A stretch of 64,000 nucleotides of DNA from Rattus norvegicus (lineage: Eukaryota; Chordata; Mammalia; Rodentia; Muridae). A program made the position numbers and the translations under genes. This document shows, in pieces, positions 9,955-21,611 of this stretch (positions are counted from its first letter, which is position 1; every line of letters begins with the position of its first letter). The DNA lies in the NCBI RefSeq assembly GCF_036323735.1, contig NC_086034.1:43909439-43973438 (forward strand), in the 5' to 3' direction. The notes beneath the pieces are model-generated. The model was not told where the DNA came from and did not search any database. It saw nothing but the letters and a program-made list of their open reading frames with translations.

Positions 9955-12150
9955 TTTTTTAAAATCAAGTTTAGAAAAATAGTTTGTCAATTTGTTTAAC
10001 ATATATTCAGTCCTAACATCCCAGTATCAGCCCCAGTCTCCTCCCAGTAACCCTTTTCACAAGACCTCCCACCGTTCCAACTTGCCCTTCTCTTTTGAGA
10101 AGGGAAAGCCCCCTCTGGGTATCACACCCTCACTAACTCCCCTCCCCTCACTGCACTACTAGTTCCTGAGTGACTAGGTGCATACTCTGCCACTGAGGTC
10201 AAACAAGGCTATCCATTTAGGGGTGCAGGATTCACAGGGAGGAAGGCAACAGGCTCGGGAATAGACCCTGCTCCAGTTTTTGGGGAACCTGCATGGAAGA
10301 CTAAGCTGCTCATCCGCTTCGTATGTACAGGGGGCCTAGGTCTAGCGCCTGCTTGATCTTTGGTTGGTGATTCAGTCTCTGAGAGCCTCCAAGGGTCCAG
10401 GTTAATTGACTATGTTGGTCCTCCTGTACAGTCCCTGTCCTTTTCAGGTCCCTCAATCCTTCCTCCAACTCTTCTATAAGGCTCCACAAGCTCCATCTAA
10501 TGTTTGGCTCTGAGTCTTTGTATCTCTTTCCATTGGCTGTTGGGTAGAGCCTCTAAGAGGAGAGTTATGCTAGGCTCCTATCTGCAAACAAATCAAAGTA
10601 TCATCAATAGAGTCAGGGATTGGTTCTTGCCCATGAGATGGGTCTCAATTTGGGGCAGTCATTAGTTGGCCATTCCCTCAGTCTCTGCTCTATCTTTGTC
10701 CCTGCACACCTTGTAGGCAAAAAATATTTTGGGTTAAAGGTTCTATATTCTTATCCCTGCACTGGGAGTCCTGCCTGACTATAGGAAGAGGTCACTTCAG
10801 GATCCATACCTCCCACTGCTAGGAATCTCAGCTCAAGTGACTCCCACCCCCACAGACCTTCTGGGGCCTAACCCACATCCAGTTCTCTGGCATATCCTAG
10901 AAATTGCTCCCCTCTGATTTCTGTTCTCCTGATTCTCCCTACATAGGATCTCTTCCCCCACCCTCAGCGCCATCCTGCTCTACTCCCAGTTCCCTCTTCT
11001 AACCAGTTCCCTCTATCCATCAAACTCTGATATCTATTTTCCCCTTCTGAGAAAGATTCAACCATCTTCCCTTGGACCCTCCTTAATATTGATTTCTTTG
11101 TGTCTATTGATTATAGCATGGTTATCCTGTACTTTATAGCTAATATTCACTTATCAGTGAGTACATATCATGTATGTCCTTTTGGGTCTAGTTTACTTCA
11201 CTCAGGATGATATTTTCTAGTTTCATCATTTACCTGAAAAATTCATGACGTCCTTGTTTTTAATAGCTATATAGTATTCCATTGTGTAAATTAATCACAT
11301 TTCTTTATCCATTCTTCAGTTGAGGGACATCTAAGTTGTTTTCAGATCTGACTATTATGAATAAAGCTGCTATGAACATAGTTGAGCCTGTGTCTTTGTG
11401 GAATGATGGAACATCTTTTGTGTATATGCCCAGGAGTCTTGAGGAAGAACTATTTTCCTGTACTTCCTTAAGGGATTTATTCATGTCCTCTATCTTCTTT
11501 ATAGGATTAGATTTAAGATCTCCTTGTGCTTCCATTTCATTAGGATAATCAGGGTTTGTTGTAGCAGAATAACTGGACTCTGGTGGTACCTTAATACCCT
11601 GGGTTTTGTTGACTATGTTCTTATACTGTCTTATGCATCTGTTTTTCCCTGGTGTTAGATGGATGATCCTGATGGCAGCAGGACTTTTCGGGAAGATTGG
11701 GGAGCCAGCCTTAGGCCAGACAGTGGTGGTCAGGGTGCCTAACTCTGGTGGCTGTGCCTCAGGCAGACCCCAATGGCAAGGGATTAATGGGAAATGTTCT
11801 AAGACTGTAGTTCTTGGGGTCTCTGCAGGCCTCCATGGTGAAATAGGAGGCTCTAGGGTCCTTAAAAAATCCTCAGGACCAAAGAGTAAGCCCAGAGATA
11901 GACAATGGAGATCACTTCTGCAAATTGTGTCCCAGGCAGACCCGACTGGAATGAGATTGGTAGGACAAGGTTCCACACTGGTAAGTTGTGGGGCCCCCAA
12001 AGGTTTACATAGAGAAGCAGGATGCTCTTGGTGTCCCACAAGGCTTCTCTGAATGTTAGACAGTAGGGCTCAGGGGACCATGTGCAAGTCATCTCTGTAG
12101 ACTGTGTCCCAGACAGACTGCCTGGGATGGGTGGATATGACTGGGATAAT
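9955..12150 (-). mobile_element. Old antisense L1 with internal deletion (ORF1 joined to ORF2 end)
   Basis: From about 9955 to 11440 the reverse strand is a diverged L1 3' UTR and the last codons of ORF2 (Leu-Leu-Gly-Ile-Tyr...Ile-Ala-Ala-Leu-Phe). From about 11445 to 12150 it is the start of ORF1 and the 5' UTR of an older L1 subfamily. Most of ORF1 and ORF2, normally about 5 kb, is missing at the junction near 11440-11450. Boundaries are approximate; I see no clear target duplication. It may be a deletion derivative or two adjacent fragments in the same orientation. Confidence 0.65.
11305..12039 (-). pseudogene. Fused L1 ORF1/ORF2 reading frame, 244 codons
   Basis: A 244-codon open frame on the reverse strand runs from L1 5' UTR-derived sequence through an ORF1 N-terminus (Asn-Lys-Ser-Leu-Lys-Glu-Val-Gln-Glu-Asn near residue 190) straight into the ORF2 C-terminus (Leu-Gly-Ile-Tyr-Thr-Lys-Asp). 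The first 130 or so residues are Pro-rich and correspond to normally untranslated leader, so translation of the whole frame is doubtful. It resembles a HAL1-like (ORF1-only) L1 derivative but is probably a relic. Confidence 0.5.
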
Positions 12151-12297
12151 CCTTTGGGGTTTTTTTATAATTTAAATTTAAATGGATTTGCCTATATCTA
12201 TAAAGGGCAATGAAAAAATCAGAGACTATTTCTCAACTAAATTCAATAATTTTATACATCTATAAAAATAAAAGTTGAATGTTTATTTAAAATATAG

Positions 12298-12481
12298 ATT
12301 GTCAGAAGATTCTCCATATGTACCCCCTTCTGATTCACAAAGAACGGTTTATGAAACTTTATTAAAGAGACTAAAAGAAGAGCCGCTCAAAGGAATTACT
12401 GGACCAGATTATGTGACTGGAACAAATCTTCCAAGCCATTCAGACATTCATATTTCTTGTCTTAATGGATTAAAAATCCAG
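12298..12481 (+). CDS. Wdr17: Wdr17 coding exon (second from last)
   Basis: The exon follows a TTTAAAATATAG acceptor (AG 12296-12297) and ends before GT at 12482-12483. Its first base completes the codon begun by CA in the previous exon (Gln). It then reads LSEDSPYVPPSDSQRTVYET, a Lys/Arg/Glu-rich helix, Gly-Ile-Thr-Gly-Pro-Asp-Tyr-Val and ends ...Asn-Gly-Leu-Lys-Ile-Gln at phase 0. The 184 bases give 61 full codons plus the shared one. The frame appears open from 12275 only because the intron happens to lack stops; the Met there is intronic and is not a start. Confidence 0.9.
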
Positions 12482-12483
12482 GT

Positions 12484-14451
12484 ATAGACTACTATCAGAT
12501 ATTAGCTTTATCTTTCTGTTATGAGCTTGTTAATAATATCTTAAAGCAAGTATAAAACTCACTAAACTTGGCAAATGTAAAGGTTTCAGTAAGAAAATAT
12601 TGCCCTTAGTGCTTTCTTGATAATACAAATGGTCTTTTTTCCCTTAAAATAAATCCATAGAGATGATCACTGAGCTATTATCACTGAAACAATTGTGTAA
12701 TGCATACACTCATACATTTAGTAGCAGTCTCTTTACATATATGCATAGCAACAATGATGTTCTAAAGTAAATATACATCATAACTTAATGAACAGTGAGT
12801 AAAAAAAATCAACAATTACACTGATTTTATCAGAGATTATATTTTACTTTCTAGTCTCCATTTGTGTTGCATAGGCACAATGAAATAAAACTAATGGATG
12901 CACACTACTGATACATCAAGTGCCCTTGCCTCATTTACTGAACTTTCAGCAATTAAAAGTCACTGTGATTCACCACAGAGAATGACTAATTCCCAAAGAG
13001 CATTCGTGAGTGTGCACTCAAACTAATGAGGAACAATTATGCTTAGAGCCTCTGAGTATAACCCAAGGTGATTGTTATCCTGCAAAATCAGAGAGGTCTT
13101 CAGAGTAGTTGTCACTGTGAGATAACAAAAGCCACATTCCACAAAGTGAGTTAACACAATCTGTCATGATGTGCTCCAGCTGCTAGCATTTTGCACTTGT
13201 AGTGGACAGAACCTCATAGTTCCAATGTAATATTTAAAACATATTTATTATGCTGACATGTTAGGTCAATGAGTGATCCAGTCAACAAAATAAGTAGAGT
13301 CATTGGTTATTAAATACAAACCCTGCCTATAGCTTAGCAACCAATTGTAAGCCATACTCATGAGAACACAATAATCTTCAAAGCAAAGACACACATATCA
13401 TTTACTTGTGCTTAGAGATAAAAACAAACAGTAGGTTAGTAGTGAGTCATGAAACTTTGGAAGGCTAAAAGTCAGTTTCTGCTCTCAGGAGCCATTTAAT
13501 CCCTGTTCCACAGGGCCTCTTTGCCCCACACAGGATAGCCAAAACACCAGTAGATTTTTTTTTTCTTCACACAGGCCCACATCCACAAAAGGATCTACTA
13601 ATTATCCCAATGCTCACATAACTAATGTAGACTTAGTACTACCCTCCTAGAGTATTTTTAATTTGAAATTAATGTATTTGTGTTTTGTGAATCTCAAGAA
13701 CTTAATAGTATGACATTAACTAATGATTAACTTTGCCAACTCCACAAATAAATTGCAAAAAAATAAAGTATAGCATCAGAATTATAACCAGAACATGATA
13801 GATTTGGAGCCTAATCAGAAACATTAAAATTACACTGCTTTTATGACTTTTTGATTTTTTTTTTTACATTATACTCTTTGTCCTAAGAGTTAAGACTATT
13901 GACTTCCCAAAACTACTCAGGGTATGCAAGTAGCTGATGGGACTAAAGTATAAATAATCTCTCAAGTCGTGTGACAGTATACTTTTAAATCACACACATG
14001 TAGAGCAATATCTACTTGTTCTGTAGAGAAGGATCCAAGTTTCTGGTTTAGGTCACTTCCATGATATCAACTACAAAACTATGACAGTAAGGAGTGTCCT
14101 AGCCTGTTACCTCACAATGTGCTTTTATAAAAGAAGTTTGCTTTGCCTTAATTAATAAATTAATAGTACATATTATAATTGATAATACTGCTGAATACAA
14201 TGAATTGAAATTATAGCATAAAGCTAAATTTTAACAGCCACCATAGAATATTGGAACATTAATGAGGACTTGAAGATGTTTTTACAGTTGGTAGCATTTA
14301 AGAAAAAAACTTGTCTTTTTTTCTTATATTACTAAATTTCCTACTAGCATTGCCTAATTGCACAGTAGTTTCTCAGTGTGATGATTGCTCCTGAAACTTA
14401 AAGTCATTGCTACAAATTTATAATCTCCTCTTTTCTCAACTCTGCACACAG
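12484..14451 (+). other. Last Wdr17 intron, single copy
   Basis: About 2 kb of AT-rich sequence with no recognisable transposon or long frame. It ends in a pyrimidine-rich tract (CTCCTCTTTTCTCAACTCTG) and an ACAG acceptor at 14448-14451. Confidence 0.6.
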
Positions 14452-14571
14452 GGTCCTGTGTATTTTCTGGAAGATGGGAAATCAGCTATTTCTTTGAATG
14501 ATGCTCTGATGTGGGCAAAGGTGAATCCATTCTCACCTTTAGGAACTGGAATACGCCTCAATCCATTTTGA
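14452..14571 (+). CDS. Wdr17: Wdr17 last coding exon and stop
   Basis: The exon starts in phase after the acceptor at 14450-14451 and encodes 39 residues: GPVYFLEDGKSAISLNDALM, then Trp-Ala-Lys-Val-Asn-Pro-Phe-Ser-Pro-Leu-Gly-Thr-Gly-Ile-Arg-Leu-Asn-Pro-Phe, followed by TGA at 14569-14571. It is the C-terminus of WDR17; together the four exons here supply about 168 codons including the stop. Wdr17 runs left to right and ends facing Spata4, which comes from the opposite strand, so the two genes are convergent. Confidence 0.9.
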   Translation, partial: GPVYFLEDGKSAISLNDALMWAKVNPFSPLGTGIRLNPF

Positions 14572-14755
14572 CTGAAGATTTTTCTCCACACTTAGTAGTT
14601 TTTGTAAAAAGGAAATTTGGGGTATTTATTACCTTCATTTTGGTTGTCCAAAAACAATAGGTTGGGAGGAGGTTTGATAGTTAGAAGACATGAGGAAATA
14701 ATAGTAAATTTTGTTAATTTCAAAAATAAAGTATTTATGTAATTATAAACAAAAT
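14572..14755 (+). terminator. Wdr17: Wdr17 3' UTR with poly(A) signal
   Basis: The sequence after the stop is short and AT-rich. A canonical AATAAA lies at 14725-14730, so cleavage is expected near 14745-14760. That would give a 3' UTR of under 200 bases. No other strong signal occurs before the next repeat. Confidence 0.65.
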
Positions 14756-14759
14756 TGTG

Positions 14760-15274
14760 TATTTAATTGATAAATGGTATTATTTTTACATTTAGATGCA
14801 AGTTTTAATTGAATTAAAAAGACTAAATAATCTGCAAAGTAGATAGGCTTCAAAAGACATGGGCATCACCAAAATATAGTACTGTTAAAACACTGAAACA
14901 CATAAAATAGGACATTATGTGGAAGAGTTCTTGACATATATTCCATATAGAAGGTATTTAATATTTGAAAGAATATCTTGAAATAACAAAATTTATGAAA
15001 TAGACAAGTGATTTGCAATTCAACAATATCCCATATGATCCTTTATAAAAATTAGTATCAAATAAATTTCTGTATGTAAATAATGTTATTTAAAATATTG
15101 AGTGTATATATATATATAATTTTTATTCATTTATGTTATTTTATATTTATTCAAAGCACAAAGACAGGAGGAAGGATATGTATGAATCTATTTCAATTGG
15201 AGTAGAATTTTTGACATTAGCTTATATGACGTTAATTCACATTAAAGTACTTCAGTACTCAAATTGTGTCACTT
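14760..15274 (+). other. AT-rich intergenic sequence
   Basis: AT-rich sequence with a short (TA)n at about 15106-15118. Nothing recognisable beyond that. Confidence 0.4.
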
Positions 15275-15290
15275 AAAAATGTATAATATA

Positions 15291-15697
15291 CATTGAAGGA
15301 ATCAGAGAAAGAACTGGAAGAGCTTGAAGGGGCTCGAGACCCCATATGTACAACAATGCCAAGCAACCAGAGCTTCCAGGGACTAAGCCACTACCTAAAG
15401 ACTATACATGGACTGACCATGGACTCTGATCTCATAGGTAGCAATGAATATCCTAGTAAGAGCACCAGTGGAAGGGGAAGCCCTGGGTCCTGCTAAGACT
15501 GAACCCCCAGTGAACTAGATTGTTGGGGGGAGGGCGGCAATGGGGGGAGGATGGGGAGGGGAACACCCATAAAGAAGGGGAGGGGGAGGGATTAGGGGGA
15601 TGTTTGCCTGGAAACCGGGAAAGGGAATAACACTTGAAATGTGTATAAGAAATACTCAAGTTAATAAAAAACAAACAAACAAAAAAAAAAAAAACCT
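15291..15697 (+). mobile_element. L1 3' end, sense
   Basis: A severely 5'-truncated L1 in sense orientation: roughly 400 bases of 3' UTR starting GAAGGAATCAGAGAAAGAAC, with the G-rich GGGGGGAGGGCGGCAATGGGG tract near 15526 and an A-rich tail at about 15663-15694. The target duplication is complicated. TGTCACTTAAA occurs before the insert and directly after the tail, while AAAAATGTATAATATA occurs at 15275-15290 and 15732-15747. Confidence 0.85.
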
Positions 15698-15749
15698 GTC
15701 ACTTAAATAAACTAAGGTCATCTTTTAAGAAAAAAATGTATAATATATA

Positions 15750-16542
15750 CACTTTTCTCTGACTAAAGAATGAATTAAACTAAAATAATTGTGTTTTATA
15801 TTATCCTTGATATGTTATATTTTAAAATCTTAAACATACTTTTCAAAAGTTATAATTAGCATAGTGATGTTATAATTAGCATAATGATCAGTAATAATGC
15901 ATCATAAAGAGTACAAGCTAACATTCCTGCTTACAAAATAACAGTAATAATATGGAAAATAATATAGGAAATTCAGTGATACACTGACTATAAGTATCTG
16001 AGATATGATATCTGTAACTCAGATTTTCTCTGTTAAATGGCACACATACACTAAAACACCACACTTCAAAAGCATAGACTAAATTCTACTCCTAATCCCT
16101 TAATTTGACTTTAAAATATAACTATATGTTGATCTTCATTGTGTTTCCAATAATTCAAGTAATAGCATTAAGTTTGACTTATAAAATAATTGTCGTATTT
16201 TAATGAATGCAATAAGAAAATAGTTTATGTGCAAAATATAAAGAGAAAATTATATAACTCTTTAACATCTGAGTAAGATAGAAAATTAACTTAATTTTTT
16301 TTAGTGTAAACTCTGAAGAGGATTAATTCAGGTATTATTTTATTATATGATGACCTGTATAATATTGTACAGTTGTGTACACCTTAGTATTAATTATCAA
16401 TATGACCACATCAATCTGTATAAATCATTTTTATATTAAAATATGAAATTGTAATTTAGAACTTATGTGAATGACAATCCAAACGTTAATATGAATTTAT
16501 TATTTACAGAAATTTATATTACTAATAATGTGCAAAAATACT
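15750..16542 (+). other. AT-rich intergenic sequence
   Basis: AT-rich, no recognisable gene or repeat apart from short A/T runs. Confidence 0.4.
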
Positions 16543-16552
16543 TAGCAGTATC

Positions 16553-17670
16553 TTTTTTTTAATCTTTATTAACTTGAGTATTTCTTATTTACGTTTCGAG
16601 TGTTATTCCCTTTCCCAGTTTCCGGGCAATCATCCCCCTAATCCCTCCCCCTTCCCTTCTTTATGGGTGTTCCCCTCCCCATCCTCTCCCCATTGCTGCC
16701 TTCCCCCCAACAACCACATTCACTGGGGGTTCAGTCTTAGCAGGACCCATGGCTTCCCATTCCACTGGTGATATTACTAGGATATTCATTGCTACCTATG
16801 AGGTCAGAGTCCAGAGTCCAGGGTCAGTCCATGTATAGTCTTTAGGTAGTGGCTTAGTCCCTGGAAGCTCTGGTTGCTTGGCATTGTTGTTCATATGGGG
16901 TCTCGAACCCCTTCAAGCTCTTCCAGTCCTTTCTCTGATTCCTTCAACGGGGGTCCTGTTCTCAGTTCAGTGGTTTGCTGCTGGCATTCGCCTATGTATT
17001 TGCTGTATTCTGGCTGTGTCTCTCAGGAGAGATCTACATCCGGTTCCTGTCGGCCTGCACTTCTTTGCTTCATCCATCTTATCTAGTTTGGTGGCTGTAT
17101 ATGTATGGGCCACATGTGGGGCAAGCTCTGAATGGGTGCTCCTTCTGCCTCTGTTTTAAACTTTGCCTCCCTATTCCCTGCCAAGGGTATTCTTGTTCCC
17201 CTTTTAAAGAAGGAGTGAAGCATTTGCATTTTGTTCATCCCTCTTGAGTTTCATGTGTTCTGTGCATCTAGGGCAATTCAAGTATTTGGGCTAATAGCCA
17301 CTTATCAATGAGTTCATACCATGTGTGTTTTCTGTAATTGGGTTACCTCACTCAGGATGATATTTTCCAGTTCCATCCATTTGCCTATGAATTTCATAAA
17401 CTCATTGTTTTTGATAGCTGAGTAATATTCCATTGTGTAGATGTACCACATTTTCTGAATCCATTCCTCTGTTGAAAGGCATCTGGGTTCTTTCCAGCTT
17501 CTGGCTATTATAAATCAGGCTGCTATGAACATAGTGGAGCATGTGTCTTTGTTATATGTTGTGGCATCTTTTGGGTATATGCCTAAGAGAGGTATAGCTG
17601 GGTCCTCATGTAGTTCAATGTCCAATTTTCTGAAGAATGTCCAGACTGATTTCCAGAATGGTTGTACCAG
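16553..17670 (-). mobile_element. 5'-truncated L1, antisense
   Basis: An antisense L1 3' UTR and ORF2 end, flanked by a perfect 10-bp direct repeat TAGCAGTATC (16543-16552 and 17671-17680). The T run at 16553-16560 is the poly(A) tail. The 5' truncation lies in the ORF2 end (GGTTGTACCAG). Reading frames over it on the plus strand are shadows. Confidence 0.88.
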
Positions 17671-17680
17671 TAGCAGTATC

Positions 17681-19257
17681 CTATTAAGTATGAATATTAG
17701 TTCTATTAAACAATGATTTTGAAAACAATAGAAAAATATTTTGCCTGTAAAAGTTGTAAGGTTGCTAACAAAATTGCATCAAAATGACTTATAGCTTGCA
17801 AAAGTATATATATAATCCTAAAGTCACTCAAAATAAAGTACAGAGTCATATAAGTATACATATATACATATTCTAGGAAGTTGCCCATATGTTTTCAGGA
17901 TCCTGGTTTCATTTGAACACTGACAGTGTTTTGTTTTCCTTATGACAAGAAAATTTATACTTTGGCTTTAAAACAAACAAGTTCTAGAGTAAAAGCCTCA
18001 CAAATTATAAAATTTATTATTTCATTTTTAGTGAATCATAGTGGTCAACTACTATTAAATGCTTATTGTACTATGCCTTCAAGACTTCCATGGTTGAAAT
18101 ATGTATTTCAGAGTGAATATAGCATATTATGACTGAGACACACTACAACATTTCATTATCTTCCAGCTCTATACATACACATATATTACAGGTCTCCTTA
18201 ACCTAGTTAATACAATTGTCATCATAACAGACAAATGTGTCATAGCTCTCTCCTAAGATGAGCAAAAGTCTTACTCCTACACATACAATATAGTAAATAG
18301 TTTAATGCATTGTCAGAAAGTATAAAGCTTTAAACATTTAACTTGTTACTTGGAAAAATCACTTCATTGGATTGTTCCAGAAGAGTGCTGACTGCTCAAT
18401 ACTCTGAAATTACTATAAAAGGGGAGAGTGCTTAATAGTCAATGCATACAACAAACACGTCATGATATCTTCTATTCCTATAAAAAAAGCATTCTGAATT
18501 GAGAGGTTCTGTTGCAATAGGGACTGCTCTAGACCCCAGAAACAGTCATTCTTATTCGAATGTCCTGAATGAAGCAGTTTCATTTTGTCAGACATGCCTT
18601 AATTAATCATTGTCATATGTTGGCACAAACTCTAGATCTTGAGACTATCCACTGTGCCAGCCCTTGCTATTCTGATTCTCTTATTCAGTATATGTAATGT
18701 GTGGGGTTTGTGGAAGTCAACCTTGCCAAAGAAAAAAGTAGGAAAGAGAGCCACAGGCTCCTGCCACCCCTTGAAGAGTCCCAACTTGCCATGCACATGG
18801 CATTAAATCAAAGATGGTTGCTGGCACGCTCACAAGACAGCAAAATGAAATCCAGATTAGGGTGGTTGCACTTCCCCTGTCTTCACTGAAGTCCTCACAG
18901 CAGATGATATTCCCCGACTCCTTCTGAGTTACCCCATTAGGCAGGGCTATCAATGGGGAATGGTAATGGTGTGGCAAGATAGGATTGGCCATGGATTGAG
19001 GGGCTTGGCATTGGCTCAAACACTGTTTATAAGCTTATGGATTGAGCAGTAAACTCAGATCTGCACCCTGGTGCTGGTCTCCAGAATAGGATTTCCTAAG
19101 ATCCATCACATGACTCTGCTGTCTCTCGTCCCCTATCCCTGGTCCTTTTCCCTCAATGATGAAAAGCTATTTCAAGTTTTCCAAAATCTTTATGGACTCC
19201 ACAGCATCTTGGGAATTTACACACCCTCAGACTCTTAGCAATAAGTACATTTGAGAG
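17681..19257 (+). other. Intergenic sequence, possible old LTR at about 18700-19090
   Basis: The first kilobase is AT-rich and unrecognised. From about 18700 to 19090 base composition changes, with CA-rich stretches, a TTTATAAGCTTATGG motif at about 19024 and direct gene-like frames on both strands. This could be a diverged solo LTR, but I cannot assign a family and see no target duplication. Confidence 0.3.
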
Positions 19258-19802
19258 AGCTATCAAAAACAATGACTTTATACAGCCATCCAATTAGACA
19301 AGATGGATGAAGCAAAGAAGTGCAGGCCGACAGGAGCTGGATGTAGATCTCTCCCGAGAGACACAGCCAGAATACAGCAAACACAGAGGCGTATGCCAGC
19401 AGCAAACCACTGAATTGAGAATAGGACCCCCGTTGAAGGAATCAGAGAAAGAACTGGAAGAGCTTGAAGGGGCTCGAGACCCCATATGTACAACAATGCC
19501 AAGCAACCAGAGCTTCCAGGGACTAAGCCACTACCTAAAGACTATACATGGACTGACCCTGGACTCTGACCTCATAGGTTGCAATGAATATCCTAGTAAG
19601 AGCACCAGAGGAAGGGGAAGCCCTGGGTCCTGCTAAGACTGAACCCCCAGTGAACGTGATTGTTGGGGGGAGGGCGACAAGGGGGGGAGGATGGGGAGGG
19701 GAACACCCATAAAGAAGGGGAGGGGGGAGGGGGTGTTTGCCCAGAAACCGGGAAAGGGAATAACACTCAAAATGTATATAAGAAATACTCAAGTTAATAA
19801 AA

Positions 19803-19841
<39 letters not shown>

Positions 19842-20690
19842 AAAATAAAAAACAATGACTTCATGAAATTGATAGGCAAATGAAATGAACTAGAAAATAT
19901 CATCCTGAATGAGGTAACTCAATCACAGAACAAAACACTTGCTATGCACTCATTGATAAGTGGATATTAGCCCAAAGCTAGAATTACCCAAGATGCAATC
20001 CACAGACCACAGGAAGTTCAAGAAGAAGGATGACCAAAATGTGAATGCTCTCATTCCTTAAAAGGGAAAAAAATATCCATAAGAGGGGATATGGAAGCAA
20101 AGTTTAGAGCAGTGACTCAAGGAATGGCCATTCAGAGCCTGCCCCACATGTGGCCCATATATATACAGCCACCAAAACTAGATAAGATTGATGAAGCTAA
20201 AAAATGCAAGCTTAAAGGGACCGGATATAGGTGTCTCCTGAGAGACACATCCAGAAAATGTCCAATACAGAGGTCAATGCAAGCAGTAAACCACTGAACT
20301 GAGAACAAGGACCCCCTTGGGGGGAATTAGAGGAAGTATTGAAAGAGTTGAAGGAGCTTGCAACCCCATAAAAACAACAATGCCAACCAATCAGAGCTTC
20401 CAGGGACTAAACCACTCCTGAAAGACTATACATGGACTGACCCAGGGCTCCAACTGCGTATGTATCAGAGAATAGCCTTATTGGTGCACGAGTGGAAGGG
20501 GAAGCCCTTGGTCCTGCCAAGATTGGACCCCCCGTGCAGGGGAATGGGGGGGCATAAAGGAGATGTACGAGGGGAATACCCATATGGGGGAGGGGAGAAG
20601 AGGGGATGGGGGCTTATGGACAGGAAACCAGAAAGGGGAATAACATTTGAAATGTAAGTAAGGAAATATATCTAATAAAAAAATTTAAAA
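19258..20690 (+). mobile_element. Older sense L1 3' end, split by a younger L1
   Basis: A diverged sense L1 fragment. It starts near AGCTATCAAAAACAATGACTT (the end of ORF2) and continues after the younger insert with TCATGAAATTGATAGGCAAATG, then a 3' UTR containing GGGGGAGGGGAGAAGAGGGG near 20586 and an A-rich end near 20676-20692. The younger L1 lies at about 19280-19845. Confidence 0.75.
19280..19845 (+). mobile_element. Younger sense L1 3' end nested in older L1
   Basis: A truncated L1 3' UTR beginning TATACAGCCATCCAATTAG and ending in a tail that has become an (AAAT)n microsatellite (19796-19842). The host sequence AAAAACAATGACTT stands on both sides (about 19266-19279 and 19846-19859) as the target duplication, and the host L1 resumes exactly after it. 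Confidence 0.85.
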
Positions 20691-20699
20691 AAAGAGCTA

Positions 20700-21300
20700 A
20701 GAAGCTCTGTATCACTGTTGATCCAAACCAAACCAAAACACCTACCTATGAAATGTTTTCACGGGTATCTGAGGTGATCTGAAAGCTTTAATAACTATAT
20801 TTGACACCTAAAATGCTATTTTTACAATGTTACATTTCAGATTTGTCTCAATAAAATGTATGACAATAGGTAAGTTATCTGTATCTGCTCATGACATTTG
20901 CTTCAATTGGATTTCTCAATTTACATAAAATTAGATTCTAAACACATTCCTAAGAATTTATCAATGTCATCAGGACTCTCTTTATATTCCTAAATATTAT
21001 TTACCCAAACAACATACAGCAGGGAGGTCTCTAGAGGTAGGAATTCTAATTAAAATGGCCAAGCCTTTCAAAAAATTCAGGGAAATGAAGTAGCTAAACA
21101 TGGTTGGAAATTAATATTCAGGTTGTGAGATTCAGCATCAGTAATGTACATCTAGGATGTGAAATAAGACTTTTAATGGCATAGCATTAAAACATAAACA
21201 TTGAAATTGAAGGAAAACTTTGTGCTTATGAACATAAAATTAGTAAGTACACATTAAAGAGTATTGGTCTTTCATTATCTCACTATGCTTTTATGATACC
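20700..21300 (+). other. Unassigned intergenic sequence
   Basis: About 600 bases of AT-rich sequence with no recognisable gene or repeat. Confidence 0.4.
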
Positions 21301-21309
21301 ATGTATGGT

Positions 21310-21540
21310 ATCTGAACGAATAGCTTAATTTGTAAAACACTTGTTATGTGAGCATGATGACCTGAGTTCAGTCCCCCTAAACCCATGTACGAAAGCTTGG
21401 AATGGTGGCATAAACTTGTAGTCCTAGTACTGGAAAGGTAGAGATGGCCTGATTCTTGAAGCTTGCGAGTCAGCCAGACTAGCCTACTTGCCAAGTTCCA
21501 GGCCAGTGAGAAACTGTCTCAAGGAATGGAAAACACAGAA
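21310..21540 (+). repeat. B4-type SINE, sense
   Basis: A composite tRNA/7SL SINE. The tRNA-like left part (ATAGCTTAATTTGTAAAACA, then GACCTGAGTTCAGTCCCC as a B box) is followed by a B1-like right part (GGAATGGTGGCATAAACTTG ... GTTCCAGGCCAGTGAGAAAC). A (GT)n tract follows where the tail would be. Confidence 0.7.
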
Positions 21541-21546
21541 CAAGAA

Positions 21547-21548
<2 letters not shown>

Positions 21549-21604
<56 letters not shown>

Positions 21605-21611
21605 GTGTGTG
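21549..21611 (+). repeat. (GT)n microsatellite
   Basis: About 63 bases of almost pure GT, directly after the B4-type SINE and probably grown from its tail. Confidence 0.95.

Noticed and set aside
11336..12052. Plus-strand frames over the old L1, e.g. 11606-12052
   Set aside because: Shadow of the deleted L1 on the other strand.
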